Shown here piece by piece: positions 43,839 to 51,039 of a stretch of DNA of 64,000 nt (the stretch's first letter is position 1; every line of letters begins with the position of its first letter). Made by a program: the position numbers and the translations under genes. The DNA is from Halorubrum depositum (GTDB lineage Archaea > Halobacteriota > Halobacteria > Halobacteriales > Haloferacaceae), in assembly GCF_007671725.1 (NCBI RefSeq), contig NZ_VCNM01000003.1, forward strand, positions 62,001-126,000. The letters are read 5' to 3'. The notes under the pieces are model-generated. The model searched no databases. It saw only the letters and a list, made by a program, of their open reading frames with translations, and was not told the DNA's origin.

Positions 43839-43895
43839 GACCCGGGAGGGAGTCGATTCCTCACCCCGAGGCTCTGCCGCTTGAGCTACCGGGCC
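43839..43895 (-). other. Degenerate tRNA-like sequence
   Basis: On the minus strand a seven-base stem GGCCCGG (43889-43895) can pair with CCGGGTC (43839-43845), one pair being G.T. Directly after the first arm, a D-arm-like hairpin GCTC-AAGCGGCA-GAGC is intact. Between these lies CTCGGGGTGAGGAATCGACT, which can form a T-arm-like or very short anticodon-like hairpin but no standard seven-base anticodon loop plus T-arm. It is not a canonical tRNA gene as it stands. A remnant, a tRNA mimic or a half-tRNA are all possible. Confidence 0.4.
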
Positions 43896-43902
43896 TACGG
43901 GA

Positions 43903-44291
43903 ACGCGGCTGAAGCGTCGGGAGACGGGAGAGAAGGCGGCGCTCGCCTCGACAGGCGGGGGCCGACCGTCCCCGCGTCGGGGTCACGCGGCGACGGCGTC
44001 GAGACGAGCGACGACCGGCCCGCGGACCCGCTTCCCGACGCTCCGGAGGGGGGCGAACGTCGGAATGGGGTCGCGGACGGTCATGGTGGGGGCGCCCGGC
44101 GGGGGAGTCCGCTCGGGCGTACACTCACGCAGAGGAGGAACCGAGTTAATAGTTGTCCGAGTGTGCGGATCAATGGCGTGATTCGGCGGTCCGGGAGTAT
44201 TCGTTCTGATTATCTCATTCGGAACGGACGACCGCTCCGGCGCGACGCCACCAGTACACTAAGGAGGGCGGCGGGCGTACGAGCGGTAGAC
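43903..44291. other. Intergenic region upstream of antiporter gene
   Basis: There is no convincing larger gene here. A 33-codon minus-strand frame (43983-44084) starts with ATG and ends in TGA, but it cannot be told from chance. The region from 44135 to 44260 is comparatively A/T-rich (GAGTTAATAGTTGTC; TATTCGTTCTGATTATCTCA) and probably holds the promoter of the antiporter gene. Confidence 0.5.
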
Positions 44292-46145
44292 GTGTCCAGC
44301 CTGTTGCCGGTCATCGCGGCGATCCTCGTGTCGGGACTCGTCGTCCAACTGGTCGCTCACCGTCTGAAGGTGCCGAGCGTCATTTTCTACCTTCTCATCG
44401 GAGTCGTGATGGGACCGGAGGTGTTGGGGCTCGTGACCCTCGAGACGTTCGGGGACGGCCTCGAGATCATCGTCGGACTCAGCGTCGCGATCATCGTCTT
44501 CGAAGGGGCGTTCGCCCTGCGGATCGAGCGCATCCGCGGCGCGTCCACGGTGTCGCTCCGACTGGTGACGGTCAGCGCCCTCGTGATGTTCCTCGGGACG
44601 ACGGTCGCGGTCCGGTTCTTCGAGGGGGCGGACTGGGAGATCGCGCTGCTCATCGGGGCGCTGCTCGTGGCGACGGGACCGACCGTGATCACGCCGATAC
44701 TCAACGTCGTCCGCGTCAGGGACCACGTCGCGACCGCGTTGGAGACCGAGGGGATCGTCAACGACGTGACCGCCGCCATCGTCGCCGTCGTGATCTTCGA
44801 GACGCTGCTGCTCGACGACCTCGGGGTCCCGGCGACCCTCCTCTCGTTCGCCGAGCGGCTCGGCGTCGGCGTGGGCGCCGGGGTGCTCGCGACGGTGATC
44901 ATCTACTACCTGCTCGACAGCGAGTTCGTCCCCGAGCGCGACGTGCAGGCGTCGCAGTTCCTCGTGTTGGCGGCGGCGGTCGGAGCGTTCGCGGCCGCCG
45001 AGGCGGTCGCGGCCGAGGCGGGCATCGCGGCGGCCGCGACGAGCGGCATCCTGCTCGGGAACCTCGACATCGACAACAGAGAGGAGATCGAGCGGTTCGC
45101 GGAGAACACGACGCTCGTCGTCCTCTCGTTCGTGTTCATCTCGCTGGCCGCGCTGATCGACATCGAGGCGGTCGCGGCGCTCGGCGTCGGAGCCGTCGGG
45201 CTCGTGCTCGTGGTCATGCTCGTGCTCCGGCCGCTCGGGGCCCTCATCGCCACCGCCGGCGTCGAGCGGTTCACCTGGCCTGAGCGGCTGTTCATCGCCG
45301 GCGTGGGGCCGCGCGGGATCATCCCGGCGAGCGTGGCCACGCTGTTCGCGATCGAGCTGGAGCTGGCGGGGAGCGTGGCGCAGGGCGAGCTGCTGGTCGG
45401 GACGGTGTTCGCCGTCATCTTCGCGACGGTCGCGGTCGAGGCCGGGCTCGCGCGGCAGATCGGCGACGTTCTCGGAGTGTCACCAATGCGCACGATAATC
45501 ATCGGCGGCGGTCGGGTCGGCCGGGCGCTCGCCACACGACTGGAGCGGCGGGGTGAGTACGTCGTCATCGTCGAGATCGACGACGAGGTGGTCGAGCGGG
45601 CGCGCTCGGACGGGTTCACCGTGTACGAGGGCGACGGCAGCGACACGGAGACGCTGCGCGAGGCGGGGGTCGAGGACGCCAAGCGGCTGATCACGGTGAC
45701 CGGCGACGACGACATCAACCTCCTCGCGTGCCAGCTCGCGATCACGAAGTTCGACGTGGAGTCGGTGTACTCGCGGGTGAACGAGCCGGACAACGTCGAC
45801 GCCTTCGACAGCATCGGCGTGAAGGCGATCGACTCGCCGACGGCGACCGCGGTGGCCATCGACGACGAGATCGAGCGGCCGGCGATCACCCACTGGATGA
45901 ACGAGCTCGGCGACAGCCACGACGTCCAAGAGGTAGAGATGACCGCGGAGCACCTCACCGGGAAGACGATCCGCGACCTCAACGCGGAGATCCCCGACGG
46001 CACCTTCGTCGCCGTCGTCAGCCGGAACGGGGAGAACCACGTGCCGTCGGCCGACAGCGTGCTGGAGTACGGCGACCACGTCACCTTCATCGGCGACACG
46101 GACGCGGTCAGGCGCGCGATGGAGCGGTTCCACCCGCACGATTAA
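44292..46145 (+). CDS. Cation/proton antiporter with C-terminal TrkA/RCK regulatory domains
   Basis: A 617 aa membrane protein. Residues about 1-395 form a CPA-type sodium/proton antiporter with about twelve helices (VPSVIFYLLIGVVMGPEVLG, TGPTVITPILNVVRVRDHVA, LETEGIVNDVTAAIVAVVIF with the conserved Asp, GVGPRGIIPASVATLFAIEL). Residues about 399-515 are a TrkA-N/RCK domain with NAD(H)-binding GGGRVGRALATRLERRG, and the end is a TrkA-C-like domain. The fusion suggests gating by nucleotide binding. No ATG suits the beginning, so I use GTG at 44292, where the hydrophobic first helix begins; the open frame reaches back to 43824 but is unlike protein. Repeat copy D follows its stop. Confidence 0.87.
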   Translation: MSSLLPVIAAILVSGLVVQLVAHRLKVPSVIFYLLIGVVMGPEVLGLVTLETFGDGLEIIVGLSVAIIVFEGAFALRIERIRGASTVSLRLVTVSALVMFLGTTVAVRFFEGADWEIALLIGALLVATGPTVITPILNVVRVRDHVATALETEGIVNDVTAAIVAVVIFETLLLDDLGVPATLLSFAERLGVGVGAGVLATVIIYYLLDSEFVPERDVQASQFLVLAAAVGAFAAAEAVAAEAGIAAAATSGILLGNLDIDNREEIERFAENTTLVVLSFVFISLAALIDIEAVAALGVGAVGLVLVVMLVLRPLGALIATAGVERFTWPERLFIAGVGPRGIIPASVATLFAIELELAGSVAQGELLVGTVFAVIFATVAVEAGLARQIGDVLGVSPMRTIIIGGGRVGRALATRLERRGEYVVIVEIDDEVVERARSDGFTVYEGDGSDTETLREAGVEDAKRLITVTGDDDINLLACQLAITKFDVESVYSRVNEPDNVDAFDSIGVKAIDSPTATAVAIDDEIERPAITHWMNELGDSHDVQEVEMTAEHLTGKTIRDLNAEIPDGTFVAVVSRNGENHVPSADSVLEYGDHVTFIGDTDAVRRAMERFHPHD

Positions 46146-46235
46146 GACGCCGACCGAGAGGCACCGTCCGTTCGCGGAGCGAGGGCGAGGAGCGTCGGAG
46201 CTGCGTTCGGTTGTTTATAAATGGTCGATGTTGGT

Positions 46236-46396
46236 GCGGTGAGTAGCTCCAAAGCCCCAGCCTCGTCGCTGGCGCCGTCGGCGCCAGCGACTCCAGCGAG
46301 AATCGAAGATTCTCTGGCAGCCGGCGCGTAGCGCCGGCGACCTCGCGCGTGCTCCTCACGCCCCGTTGGGCGTTCGGAGGCACGCGCCACCGCCCC
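46236..46396 (-). repeat. Dispersed GC-rich intergenic repeat, copy D (shortest, inverted)
   Basis: On the minus strand the copy starts GGGGCGGTGGCGCGTGCC at 46396 and ends CTGGGGCTTTGGAGCTACTC then ACCGC at 46236. Hairpins GGCGCCGACGGCGCC and GAGAATCTTCGATTCTC are present. On its far side lies an A/T-rich ATTTATAAACAACC (46210-46223 on the minus strand). It is about 90 bases downstream of the antiporter gene stop and is shorter than copies B and C. Confidence 0.75.
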
Positions 46397-46474
46397 TTCT
46401 AAATCGCGAATGAATAGGGGTACAGCGTGGAATTCACGCACGGCTCGCGGTGCTCGCCGTTTGTGCATCCGAAA

Positions 46475-46526
46475 ACGTCCTGACGGAGTCTCACGCGAGC
46501 GGAGCGAGCGTGAGGCACGTCAGGAC
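46475..46526. repeat. Hairpin built from the tRNA-Arg 3' end
   Basis: ACGTCCTGACGGAG at 46475-46488 duplicates the 3' end of the tRNA-Arg gene (46571-46584). GTCCTGACG at 46477-46485 pairs with CGTCAGGAC at 46518-46526, and inside it CTCACGC pairs with GCGTGAG. The whole forms a long hairpin immediately downstream of the tRNA gene. Confidence 0.65.
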
Positions 46527-46571
46527 CGAACGCCGCGGCTGCCGAACGAAGTGAGGCAGCCGCAAAGTGAA

Positions 46572-46644
46572 CGTCCTGACGGAGATTTGAACTCCGGTCC
46601 CTGGCTCCGCAAGCCAAGAGGATAGTCCACTACCCTACCAGGAC
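46572..46644 (-). tRNA. tRNA-Arg (anticodon GCG)
   Basis: The sequence folds as a full cloverleaf on the minus strand. The acceptor stem is GTCCTGG paired with TCAGGAC. The D-arm is GGGTAGTGGACTATCCT. The anticodon arm TTGGC-TTGCGGA-GCCAG gives anticodon GCG. The T-arm is CGGAG-TTCAAAT-CTCCG, and the discriminator is G. There is no intron, and CCA is not encoded. The 73-base gene lies alone, with a tRNA-end-derived hairpin and repeat copy D downstream. Confidence 0.93.
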
Positions 46645-46933
46645 TCAAGCAAACGTACCGCGGTGGAACTTAAGACGGTTACGGTCCGGAGGCCGCGTGG
46701 CGGAGGGTCGCACGCGACGCGGTCGGGGGCAGACGACCGCGCCGGATTGCACACCTTTTGTATCGAGGGGACCGATGGACCCGTATGACTGAACTCCGCT
46801 CCGCGACGGCGACGCCGCGGACCCGACCGGCGACCGCGGCCCGAACCGGACCGGCGACGGGCACGCGTTCAGCCGCGAGACCCCGGCAAGGACAACGCTT
46901 ATCCGCGGACTCGACAACCGAGGAGGTACGCGT

Positions 46934-48406
46934 ATGGGAGTGATAGAGGACGTCTACGGGGACCTCGACACCGACGTCGAGTTCGAGGAGTTCGAGGCGG
47001 CCGTCGAGGACAAGGTCGAGCAGATGGGCGGGCTCGCCGACGAGGAGACGGCTGCGATGCTGATCGCCCACGAACTGCGCGACGAGGAGGCCGACACGAT
47101 CGCCGACATCGAGCCGGGGATGAACGACGTGAAGTTCCTCGGGAAGGTGACCTCCATCGGCGAGGTTCGGACCTTCGAGCGCGACGAGGAGGACGCCGAG
47201 GAGGGGCGCGTCTGCAACGTCGACGTCGCGGACGCCTCCGGCTCCGTGCGAGTCGCCCTCTGGGACGACATGGCCGCGGCGGCCGTCGAGGAACTGGAGG
47301 TCGGCCAAGTGCTCCGCGTCATGGGCCGCCCGAAGGAGGGGTACAGCGGGCTGGAAGTGAGCGCCGACAAGGTCGAGCCGGACGAGGACGCCGAGGTCGA
47401 CGTGCAGGTGCTCGACACCTACCGCGTCGAGGACCTCTCGCTCGGCGCCTCCGACGTCGACCTCGTCGGGCAGGTGCTCGACACCGACTCGGTCCGGACG
47501 TTCGACCGCGACGACGGCAGCGAGGGGCGCGTGGCCAACCTCACCGTCGGCGACGAGACGGGCCGCGTGCGCGTCACGCTGTGGGACGACAAGGCCGGCC
47601 TCGCCGACGAGTTCGAGGCCGGCGAGGTCGTCGAGGTCGGCGACGGCTACGTCCGCGAGCGCGACGGCGACTTGGAGCTCCACGTCGGCGACCGCGGCAC
47701 CGTCGAGCGCGTCGACGAGGACGTCGAGTACGTCCCCGAGACGACCGACATCGCCGACCTCGAGATCGGCGAGACGGTCGACGTCGGCGGCGGCGTCATC
47801 GAGACGGACCCGAAGCGCACGTTCGACCGCGACGACGGGTCGGAGGGACAGGTGCGGAACGTCCGGATCAAAGACGAGACCGGCGAGATCCGGGTCGCGC
47901 TGTGGGGCGACAAGGCCGACCGCGAGATCGACCTGGCGGACCGCGTCGTCTTCACCGACGTGGAGATCCAGGACGGCTGGCAGGACGACTTGGAGGCGTC
48001 CGCGAACTGGCGCTCGACGGTCACCGTCCTCGACGAGGGGGCGGAGGCGGCGGACGGGGCGTCCAGCGCCGACAGCGGGAGCGGCGACCGCGGCGCGGAG
48101 GACACGGGGCTCGGCGCCTTCGCCGAGGACGGACAGAAGGCGGCCGCCGAGGCCGTCTCGGGCGAGACCACCGGAGACGGCGGCGGGAGCGCCGGGTCCG
48201 GCGGCGCCGCGGCCGCGACGGCGGAGCGATCGGCCGAGGAGGTCGAGTTCACCGGGACCGTCGTCCAGACCGGCGATCCCGTCGTGCTGGACGACGGCCA
48301 GCGCACGAAGAGCGTCGAGACGGACGCGAGCCTGCGGCTCGGCGAGGAGATCACGGTCCGCGGGACGGAGCGCGACGGAACGATCGACGCCGACGACGTG
48401 TTCTGA
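46934..48406 (+). CDS. rpa2: Single-strand DNA-binding protein, replication factor A (Rpa2-like, multiple OB folds)
   Basis: A 490 aa protein with an N-terminal helical part (GVIEDVYGDLDTDVEFEEFE, IAHELRDEEADTIADIEPGM). It then has three OB-fold domains of similar wording: VKFLGKVTSIGEVRTFERDE with VRVALWDDMA; VDLVGQVLDTDSVRTFDRDD with VRVTLWDDKA; VDVGGGVIETDPKRTFDRDD with IRVALWGDKA. An acidic linker leads to a shorter C-terminal OB-like piece (VEFTGTVVQTGDPVVLDDGQ). No zinc finger is visible, unlike Rpa3. A good ribosome binding site, AGGAGGT at 46921-46927, precedes the ATG. It is followed by the histone and histone deacetylase genes in the same direction. Confidence 0.92.
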   Translation: MGVIEDVYGDLDTDVEFEEFEAAVEDKVEQMGGLADEETAAMLIAHELRDEEADTIADIEPGMNDVKFLGKVTSIGEVRTFERDEEDAEEGRVCNVDVADASGSVRVALWDDMAAAAVEELEVGQVLRVMGRPKEGYSGLEVSADKVEPDEDAEVDVQVLDTYRVEDLSLGASDVDLVGQVLDTDSVRTFDRDDGSEGRVANLTVGDETGRVRVTLWDDKAGLADEFEAGEVVEVGDGYVRERDGDLELHVGDRGTVERVDEDVEYVPETTDIADLEIGETVDVGGGVIETDPKRTFDRDDGSEGQVRNVRIKDETGEIRVALWGDKADREIDLADRVVFTDVEIQDGWQDDLEASANWRSTVTVLDEGAEAADGASSADSGSGDRGAEDTGLGAFAEDGQKAAAEAVSGETTGDGGGSAGSGGAAAATAERSAEEVEFTGTVVQTGDPVVLDDGQRTKSVETDASLRLGEEITVRGTERDGTIDADDVF

Positions 48407-48555
48407 TCGGACGGCGGCGCGACGGGGGGATGGTCGACCGCCGGAGCGGCGGTCGACGACGAGAGCGACGCGCCGAGTAGCCGCGACGCCAGCGCTCGGG
48501 CGCGGAGACGCCGGTAACGGAAAGCGTTATACGGTACACGGACGCGACTGTGTGT

Positions 48556-48987
48556 ATGAGTGTCGAGTTGCCGTTCGCGCCGGTCGACGGGATCATCCGG
48601 CGGAACGCCGGGGAGCTCCGGGTCAGCGCCGACGCCGCCGAGGAGCTGGCGCGCCGCATCCAGTTGCACGGCGCGGAGCTGGCGATCGACGCGGCCGAAC
48701 GGGCAACCGAGGACGGGCGGAAGACGCTGATGGCCGCCGACTTCGGCGTCGAACAGGTGATCGCTCGCGAGGAGCTCACCCTGCCCGTCGCGCCCATCGA
48801 TCGAATCGCGCGGCTCCGGATCGACGACCGATACCGGGTCGGCGTCGACGCGCGGATCGCGCTGGCCGACATCCTCGAGGACTACGCCGACAACGTCGCG
48901 AGCGCGGCCGCGACGCTCGCGCGACACGCCGACCGACGGACCGTACAGGCCGAGGACATCGAGACGTACTTCGCCCTGTTCGAGTAG
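48556..48987 (+). CDS. Archaeal histone, tandem two-fold form
   Basis: A 143 aa protein consisting of two histone folds in tandem. The first is LPFAPVDGIIRRNAGELRVS, then AEELARRIQLHGAELAIDAA and LMAADFGVEQVIARE. The second is LPVAPIDRIARLRIDDRYRV, then ARIALADILEDYADNVASAA and VQAEDIETYFALFE. The fused pair forms an internal dimer, as in haloarchaeal HpyA/HstA; it is acidic compared with other archaeal histones. An element TTATAC at 48527-48532 lies about 25 bp upstream, so the transcript is probably leaderless from the ATG at 48556. The histone deacetylase gene follows with no gap. Confidence 0.94.
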   Translation: MSVELPFAPVDGIIRRNAGELRVSADAAEELARRIQLHGAELAIDAAERATEDGRKTLMAADFGVEQVIAREELTLPVAPIDRIARLRIDDRYRVGVDARIALADILEDYADNVASAAATLARHADRRTVQAEDIETYFALFE

Positions 48988-49992
48988 ATGCGGTTCGGCT
49001 ACAGCGAGCGGTGTCTCGCGCACGACACGGGGGAGCGACACCCGGAGAACCCGGACCGACTGCGCGCGATCCGACGCGGCCTCGCCAAGCGGCACGGCGT
49101 CGAGTACACCGAGGCGGACCCGGCGACCCGCGCGGAGGTCGTCGCCGTTCACGACGCCGAGTACGTGGACGAGCTCAAGGCGTTCGTCGACGACGGGGGC
49201 GGGAGCTGGGACCCCGACACCGTCGCGAGCGGGGGGACGTGGGACGCCGCGCTCACCGCCGCGGGCCTCGCGCAGTGGGCGGCCCAGTCGGCGCTCGACG
49301 GGGCCGACGGCCGCGACACCCCCTTCGCGCTCGGCCGCCCGCCGGGCCACCACGCGGTTCCCGACGACGCGATGGGCTTCTGCTTTTTCAACAACGCCGC
49401 CGTCGCGGCCCAGACCGTCCTCGACGCGGGCGACGCGGACCGGGTCGCGATCTTCGACTGGGACGTCCACCACGGGAACGGCACGCAGGACGTGTTCTAC
49501 GACCGGGGCGACGTGCTCTACTCGTCGATCCACGAGGACGGGCTCTACCCGGACACCGGCGACCTCGAGGAGACCGGCCGCGGCGAGGGGGAGGGGACCA
49601 CGGTGAACCTCCCGCTGGCCGCCGGTGCCGGCGACGGCGACTACCGGTACGCGATCGACGAGGCGATCGCGCCGGCGATCGATCGGTTCGACCCCGATCT
49701 GCTGATCGTCTCCGCGGGGTTCGACGCCCACCGCCACGACCCGATCTCGCGGATGCGCGTCTCCTCGGAGGGGTACGCGATGATGACCGATCGGATCCGG
49801 TCGGTCGCCGACGACGTCGGCGCGGCGGAGGCCTACGTGCTCGAAGGCGGCTACGGGCTCGACACCCTCGCCGAGGGCGTCTCAATGGTTCACGAGACGT
49901 ACGACGGGCGAACCCCGGTCACCGACGACGAGGAGCCGGACGCGAAGACGGAATCGTTAGTGTCGGAGCTGCGGGAGCTGCTCGACCTGTAG
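48988..49992 (+). CDS. Histone deacetylase family protein (class II/AcuC-like)
   Basis: A 334 aa zinc-dependent amidohydrolase. Family signatures in order are HPENPDRLRAIRRGL, VHDAEYVDEL, GRPPGHHAVPDDAMGFCFFN (His-His pair of the active site), VAIFDWDVHHGNGTQDVFYD (zinc Asp and His), LLIVSAGFDAHRHDPIS and YVLEGGYGLDTLAEGV. It probably removes acetyl groups from lysines or polyamines; in Haloferax the neighbouring enzyme is an HdaI-type deacetylase. Its ATG follows the histone stop without a gap, so the histone itself, or a chromatin-linked protein, is an attractive substrate. That link is inference. Confidence 0.93.
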   Translation: MRFGYSERCLAHDTGERHPENPDRLRAIRRGLAKRHGVEYTEADPATRAEVVAVHDAEYVDELKAFVDDGGGSWDPDTVASGGTWDAALTAAGLAQWAAQSALDGADGRDTPFALGRPPGHHAVPDDAMGFCFFNNAAVAAQTVLDAGDADRVAIFDWDVHHGNGTQDVFYDRGDVLYSSIHEDGLYPDTGDLEETGRGEGEGTTVNLPLAAGAGDGDYRYAIDEAIAPAIDRFDPDLLIVSAGFDAHRHDPISRMRVSSEGYAMMTDRIRSVADDVGAAEAYVLEGGYGLDTLAEGVSMVHETYDGRTPVTDDEEPDAKTESLVSELRELLDL

Positions 49993-50369
49993 GCGGGGGT
50001 CGACCGCGACGGTCGTCCGCGGTGAGGGCACGACCGAATCGACGCTCCGACCGCTCCGCTCGTCGATTAGCGACGACAGAAACGCCCGGAGCGGGATTTG
50101 AACCACAGTCGTTCCGCTCGTTTCACTCGCTTCACTCCCTGATTCAAATCCCTCTGTCTGAGTTCGTCGTCGCCGGACTCGCTCGTCGCTTCGCTCCTCG
50201 CTCGTAGTCGGCGACGACAGAAACGCCCGGAGCGGGATTTGAACCGGAATCAGACGTGCTCGCTCACTCCGTTCGCTGCGCGCGACTGATAGGGTTCAAA
50301 TCATCAGGCGCTTCGCTACCGCGGCACTCACTCGTCGCTGTCGCTCCTCGTTCGTTGTTGCGGTAGCGA
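49993..50369. repeat. Region of tRNA-Asp 3'-end copies forming hairpins
   Basis: No gene is evident. A 35-bp direct repeat (starts GCGACGACAGAAACGCCCGG, ends GGATTTGAACC) lies at 50070-50104 and 50211-50245. Its last 22 bases equal the 3' end of the tRNA-Asp gene. Each copy is paired with a later inverted arm: GGGATTTGAA (50093-50102) with TTCAAATCCC (50143-50152), and GATTTGAACC (50236-50245) with GGTTCAAATC (50293-50302). The two hairpins use different stem bases. Short CGCTC/GAGCG-type blocks fill the rest. Confidence 0.75.
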
Positions 50370-50373
50370 AAGA

Positions 50374-50446
50374 CGCCCGGAGCGGGATTTGAACCCGCGT
50401 CACGACCGTGACAGGGTCGTATGATGGGCCACTACACCATCCGGGC
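50374..50446 (-). tRNA. tRNA-Asp (anticodon GTC), first copy
   Basis: A 73-base cloverleaf on the minus strand: acceptor GCCCGGA with TCCGGGC, D-arm with TGGTGTAGTGGCCCATCA, anticodon arm CGACC-CTGTCAC-GGTCG (anticodon GTC), T-arm GCGGG-TTCAAAT-CCCGC, discriminator G. It is identical in sequence to the copy at 50476-50548. Two copies of its 3' end lie further downstream. Confidence 0.95.
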
Positions 50447-50475
50447 AAACAGCGACAAAAGCCCCGAACAGGGGA

Positions 50476-50548
50476 CGCCCGGAGCGGGATTTGAACCCGC
50501 GTCACGACCGTGACAGGGTCGTATGATGGGCCACTACACCATCCGGGC
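50476..50548 (-). tRNA. tRNA-Asp (anticodon GTC), second copy
   Basis: Base-for-base identical to the copy at 50374-50446 and separated from it by 29 bp, so the two are a tandem duplication and probably one transcript. The presumed promoter is at about 50560-50600, where the plus strand has GGCAAATAAGGC. Confidence 0.95.
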
Positions 50549-50811
50549 TTGTCGCAGTCATTGGTACCCCTGTCTGGCAAATAAGGCTTGTCATCGCCGG
50601 CGACGGTGGGGACGGGTGACAGGGGAAAGACGGCCGACCTCGTCGCCGATCGCGGCGGTAGTCTTTTGTACGATACCCGCATGAGTGTGAGTATCGCACG
50701 CCCCCGTCGTCGTGAGCCGCGCGCGGCGGAGTCGGTTGGCAAGTCTTATGCCGCTGGCCCATATAGCGATCTGTAGTATCTCGTGATAGCTTCTTTCAAT
50801 AACCACCACCC

Positions 50812-51039
50812 ATGGTAGACGTAAGCCAACACGAACTCGTCCCGGATCACGTCCTCCTCGACGACGACGAGGTCGACGAGGTTCTGGCGGAGTACGACGT
50901 GAAGCGGACGAACCTACCGAAGATCAAACGCACGGATCCCGCGATCCCCGACGAGGCCGAGGTCGGCGACGTGGTGAAGATCGTTCGAAACTCCCGCACG
51001 ACCGAGGAAGCGGTCGTGTACCGACTAGTCGTCTCATGA
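50812..51039 (+). CDS. rpoH: DNA-directed RNA polymerase subunit H
   Basis: A 75 aa subunit (archaeal RpoH, equivalent to the C-terminal domain of eukaryotic Rpb5) that binds next to the jaw of polymerase. It reads [20 protein letters not shown], then [20 protein letters not shown] and [20 protein letters not shown]. The ATG at 50812 is preceded by A/T-rich sequences (CTTTCAATAACC). Its stop overlaps the rpoB2 start (ATGA), so translation is coupled in the RNA polymerase operon. Confidence 0.97.
   Translation: MVDVSQHELVPDHVLLDDDEVDEVLAEYDVKRTNLPKIKRTDPAIPDEAEVGDVVKIVRNSRTTEEAVVYRLVVS

Noticed and set aside
43839-43895. Functional tRNA gene
   Set aside because: There is no normal anticodon arm together with a T-arm; only the D-arm and a possible acceptor stem are convincing.
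46786-46943. Small frame between tRNA-Arg and rpa2
   Set aside because: It is Arg/Thr/Pro-rich, lacks a ribosome binding site or motif and overlaps the rpa2 start region.
50070-50548. CRISPR array, suggested by regular repeats near 50.1-50.5 kb
   Set aside because: The repeats are two full tRNA-Asp genes and two copies of their 3' end, with unequal spacers and no cas genes.
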